Source: Mageeibacillus sp. UBA3708 (GTDB lineage Bacteria; Bacillota; Clostridia; Saccharofermentanales; Saccharofermentanaceae). From it: a stretch of 7,883 nt of DNA. The stretch covers positions 1 to 7,883 of the forward strand of contig DFIB01000137.1 in the NCBI GenBank assembly GCA_002371375.1. Direction: 5' to 3'. The translations under genes and the position numbers were made by a program. Every line of letters begins with the position of its first letter. Positions within the stretch are counted from its first letter, which is position 1. This document shows, piece after piece, positions 5,981-7,883 of this stretch. The notes beneath the pieces were generated by a model, which saw only the letters and a program-made list of their open reading frames with translations, was not told where the DNA came from and made no database searches.

Positions 5981-6724
5981 ATGAACAGAGTCCTGCTTAT
6001 ATGTGAGTACGACGGGACTGATCTTGTCGGTTATCAGATCCAAGATAGCGGCAGATCCGTCCAGGGAGTTCTCACTAAGGCTCTGACGGAAGTATATAAG
6101 ACAGATATCAAGCTTACGGGGTGTTCCAGAACCGATGCCGGCGTTCATGCGTCCGAGCATATGAGTTCATATGATGCCCCGTTTGTCATTCCAGAGGATA
6201 AGATACCTCTTGCAGTCAATGCGTATCTTCCGGATGATGTAGCCGTGAAGAAGGCAATGTATGTTGATGATCATTTCTCTGCAAGATTCTCATGCAAGGG
6301 CAAGACATACTGCTACAGGATCTACTGTTCTCCAGTGAGAAGACCTCTCGTTGACAGATATGCTTACCATTCGGCTCATGCGTGCGACATTGATGCAATG
6401 CGCGAGGCTGCTGTACATTTCGAGGGGGAATATGATTACGCGGCGTTCTGTGCGGCCGGAGGATCGCAGAAGACAACTGTCAGGAAGGTGTTGTCGGTTA
6501 CGGTGGATGTGGCAGGTGATGATCCGCATATGATCGAGATCAGGGTGACGGGAGAAGCTTTTCTCTATAATATGGTAAGGATAATCGCGGGTACTTTGTA
6601 CTATGTCGGAACAGGGAAGATCAAGCCTTCCGCCATACCCGGTATAATCAGCAGCTGCGACCGCTCAAAGGCAGGCAAAACACTGCCTGCAAAGGGACTT
6701 ACGCTGGAGCATGTCTACTACTGA
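5981..6724 (+). CDS. truA: tRNA pseudouridine(38-40) synthase TruA
   Basis: TruA converts uridines 38, 39 and 40 of the tRNA anticodon stem-loop to pseudouridine. The product is 247 aa, a typical length. The opening EYDGTDLVGYQIQDSGRSVQ (9-28) matches the family, with Tyr in the usual GWQ-type position. The catalytic aspartate is D52 in CSRTDAGVHA (48-57). The core FSARFSCKGKTYCYRI (99-114) includes the conserved tyrosine Y110. The C-terminal FLYNMVRIIAGTLYYVG block and the ending AKGLTLEHVYY complete the match. The start ATG is 5 nt after the kinase stop and has no clear Shine-Dalgarno sequence, so translation probably depends on coupling with the kinase gene. In many Firmicutes truA follows ecfT directly. 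Confidence 0.96.
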   Translation: MNRVLLICEYDGTDLVGYQIQDSGRSVQGVLTKALTEVYKTDIKLTGCSRTDAGVHASEHMSSYDAPFVIPEDKIPLAVNAYLPDDVAVKKAMYVDDHFSARFSCKGKTYCYRIYCSPVRRPLVDRYAYHSAHACDIDAMREAAVHFEGEYDYAAFCAAGGSQKTTVRKVLSVTVDVAGDDPHMIEIRVTGEAFLYNMVRIIAGTLYYVGTGKIKPSAIPGIISSCDRSKAGKTLPAKGLTLEHVYY

Positions 6725-6741
6725 GGCACATCCGATTTTTA

Positions 6742-6770
6742 TTGAAAAGGCTATGTCCATGAGATATAAT
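6742..6770 (+). promoter_or_regulatory. Near-consensus sigma-A promoter for the NfeD-SPFH genes
   Basis: TTGAAA (6742-6747) and the perfect TATAAT (6765-6770) are separated by the optimal 17 nt. Transcription would start at about G6777 or A6778, giving a leader of about 57 nt before the NfeD start. It begins 18 nt after the truA stop and is the best-matching promoter in the window, so the membrane-protein pair is probably its own, strongly transcribed unit. Confidence 0.8.
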
Positions 6771-6776
6771 TTCCTT

Positions 6777-6802
6777 GATGCCGGAGTAAGGGAAATGGCA
6801 TC
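6777..6802 (+). other. Hairpin at the predicted 5' end of the NfeD-SPFH transcript
   Basis: GATGCC (6777-6782) pairs with GGCATC (6797-6802) in a perfect 6-bp stem with a 14-nt loop, followed by TGTTTTAT. The stem's first base coincides with the predicted transcription start. It could protect the 5' end of the mRNA, or act as a weak terminator of truA read-through or of the new transcript. The T-run is interrupted, so a strong terminator is unlikely. Confidence 0.45.
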
Positions 6803-6820
6803 TGTTTTATATTAAAGCAA

Positions 6821-6827
6821 AGGAGGG
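6821..6827 (+). promoter_or_regulatory. Ribosome binding site that fixes the NfeD start
   Basis: AGGAGGG lies 7 nt before ATG 6835. An in-frame TTG at 6829 is only 1 nt from this site and so cannot be the start; a later ATG at 6841 is less well spaced. Confidence 0.75.
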
Positions 6828-6834
6828 TTTGTGT

Positions 6835-7272
6835 ATGTCTATGCCAATGTGGATATTATGGTTGATACTTCTCGTTGTTTTTGCCGCAATAGAAGGCGCT
6901 ACACTGGGACTGACGACAGTCTGGTTCGCGGTAGGTGCCGGCGTTGCGATGGTAATGGATCTCTGCGGAGCACCCGTTCTCGCCCAGATCATAACAATGC
7001 TCATCGTATCCGTAATCAGTTTCATTATTTGCTTTATCTGGATCAGACCTATAATCGACCGTAAGGGCAGGGGGAATGTACCTACCAATGCGGACCGCGT
7101 TATCGGCCAGGAAGGCATCGTCATCAAGGATATCGATGTCATCGACGGTAAGGGTCAGGTGAAGGTAATGGGACAGGTGTGGAGCGCCAAGTCAGACAAT
7201 AACATCGCAGAAGGCACGAAGGTTAAAGTCCTGTCAATGGAAGGCGTAAAGCTCGTAGTTAAGGCTATCTAA
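6835..7272 (+). CDS. NfeD-like membrane protein with C-terminal OB-fold
   Basis: The product is a 145-aa integral membrane protein of the short NfeD type. Hydrophobic segments lie at about 5-22, 25-43 and 48-70, with charged RPIIDRKGRG just after, which places the C-terminal part in the cytoplasm under the positive-inside rule. Residues about 84-145 show the NfeD OB-fold (beta-barrel) pattern: a GQEGIVI strand, GQVKVMGQVWSAKS (107-120), then I-EGTKVKVL and GVKLVVKAI. There is no serine-protease (ClpP-like) domain, unlike long NfeD proteins. NfeD proteins pair with SPFH proteins in membrane organisation; the next gene is exactly such a partner, 19 nt downstream. Function beyond partner of an SPFH scaffold is inferred. 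The ATG at 6835 is chosen for its AGGAGGG. Confidence 0.88.
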   Translation: MSMPMWILWLILLVVFAAIEGATLGLTTVWFAVGAGVAMVMDLCGAPVLAQIITMLIVSVISFIICFIWIRPIIDRKGRGNVPTNADRVIGQEGIVIKDIDVIDGKGQVKVMGQVWSAKSDNNIAEGTKVKVLSMEGVKLVVKAI

Positions 7273-7291
7273 TAACCGGAAGGAGAATTTT

Positions 7292-7883
7292 ATGAATATG
7301 AATTTAGCACTTTTGGCAGCAGCAAAGAGCACCGATATCAACGGTGGTGTGATCGCGATCATCGTCATTGCGATCATCATACTTATCCTTGCTATCAGCT
7401 GCATCAAGATCGTACCTCAGGCAACAACATTTATCGTCGAGAGATTCGGCGGATACAGGGCGACATGGAATACGGGAATCCATTTCAAGTGGCCCATCAT
7501 CGATAAGGTTGCCAAGAAGATATCATTGAAGGAGAAGGTGGCAGACTTTGCGCCTCAGGCGGTTATCACAAAGGATAACGTTACGATGCAGATCGATACG
7601 GTATTGTTCTATCAGATCGTAGATCCTAAGCTCTATGCTTACGGTATCGAGCGTCCTATCATGGCTATCGAGAATCTGTCAGCAACAACACTCCGTAATA
7701 TCATCGGTGATCTGGAACTTGACCAGACACTTACAAGCCGCGACATTATCAACACGAAGATGAGAGAGATCCTTGACGAAGCAACGGATCCCTGGGGCAT
7801 CAAGGTTAACCGTGTCGAGCTCAAGAACATCATTCCTCCCCGCGAGATCCAGAACGCGATGGAGAAGCAGATGAAGGCTGAGC
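7292..7883 (+). CDS. SPFH/Band 7 (stomatin/QmcA-like) protein, N-terminal part; runs off the window
   Basis: This is an open frame of 197 codons with no stop before the window edge. ATG 7292 has AAGGAG at 7280-7285, 6 nt upstream; an ATG two codons later is less well spaced. Residues 19-40 form one N-terminal membrane anchor (IAIIVIAIIILILAI core). The SPFH/Band 7 domain follows: VPQATTFIVERFGGYRATWN (41-60) and GIHFKWPIIDKV are the stomatin-type opening. VITKDNVTMQIDTVLFYQI (91-109), the ENLSATTLRNIIGDLELDQTL segment and the LDEATDPWGIKVNRVELKNI block match the QmcA/stomatin/paraslipin branch. The coiled-coil region starts at IPPREIQNAMEKQMKAE and is cut off. Such proteins oligomerise into membrane scaffolds. 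The NfeD gene just upstream supports the call. A substrate or client cannot be seen. Confidence 0.93.
   Translation, partial: MNMNLALLAAAKSTDINGGVIAIIVIAIIILILAISCIKIVPQATTFIVERFGGYRATWNTGIHFKWPIIDKVAKKISLKEKVADFAPQAVITKDNVTMQIDTVLFYQIVDPKLYAYGIERPIMAIENLSATTLRNIIGDLELDQTLTSRDIINTKMREILDEATDPWGIKVNRVELKNIIPPREIQNAMEKQMKAE

Overview
The window is bacterial chromosome from a Gram-positive Firmicute, most probably a Clostridia member close to Lachnospiraceae or Saccharofermentans-like gut/rumen lineages. This rests on the gene order, the strong AGGAGG-type ribosome binding sites, the zinc-ligand-free form of ribosomal protein S4, the long clade-specific form of L17, and consensus sigma-A promoters. 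All recognised genes lie on the + strand. The genus cannot be fixed from the sequence alone.

Region 1 (1-2300) is the tail of the ribosomal/alpha operon: the last 13 codons of rpsK (S11), then rpsD (S4), rpoA (RNA polymerase alpha) and rplQ (L17), closed by a textbook intrinsic terminator (perfect 10-bp stem plus eight T).

Region 2 (2277-4933) encodes the shared energising module of a group II ECF vitamin/micronutrient importer. The two ATPases that are usually separate (EcfA1 and EcfA2) are one continuous 608-residue protein here, followed by the membrane scaffold EcfT with a 16-nt overlap. No substrate-binding S component is present, as expected for a shared module whose S proteins are encoded elsewhere. 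The ECF gene appears to start from a promoter built into the rplQ terminator, giving an apparently leaderless mRNA.

Region 3 (4924-6724) holds a ROK-family sugar kinase with its own extended -10 promoter, followed after 5 nt by truA (tRNA pseudouridine synthase). In many Firmicutes truA directly follows ecfT, so the kinase looks like an insertion into a conserved order.

Region 4 (6725-7883) starts with a near-consensus sigma-A promoter and a leader hairpin, then a short NfeD-like membrane protein and an SPFH (stomatin/QmcA-like) protein that runs off the right edge. These two families commonly pair in membrane microdomain and envelope homeostasis. They occupy the place where rplM-rpsI often follow truA.

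There is no mobile element, CRISPR array, tRNA or rRNA. No gene-free stretch exceeds about 110 bases. Most of the content is housekeeping. The most notable points are the overlapping terminator/promoter with a leaderless start, and the EcfA1-EcfA2 fusion. I found no clear undescribed multi-gene system.
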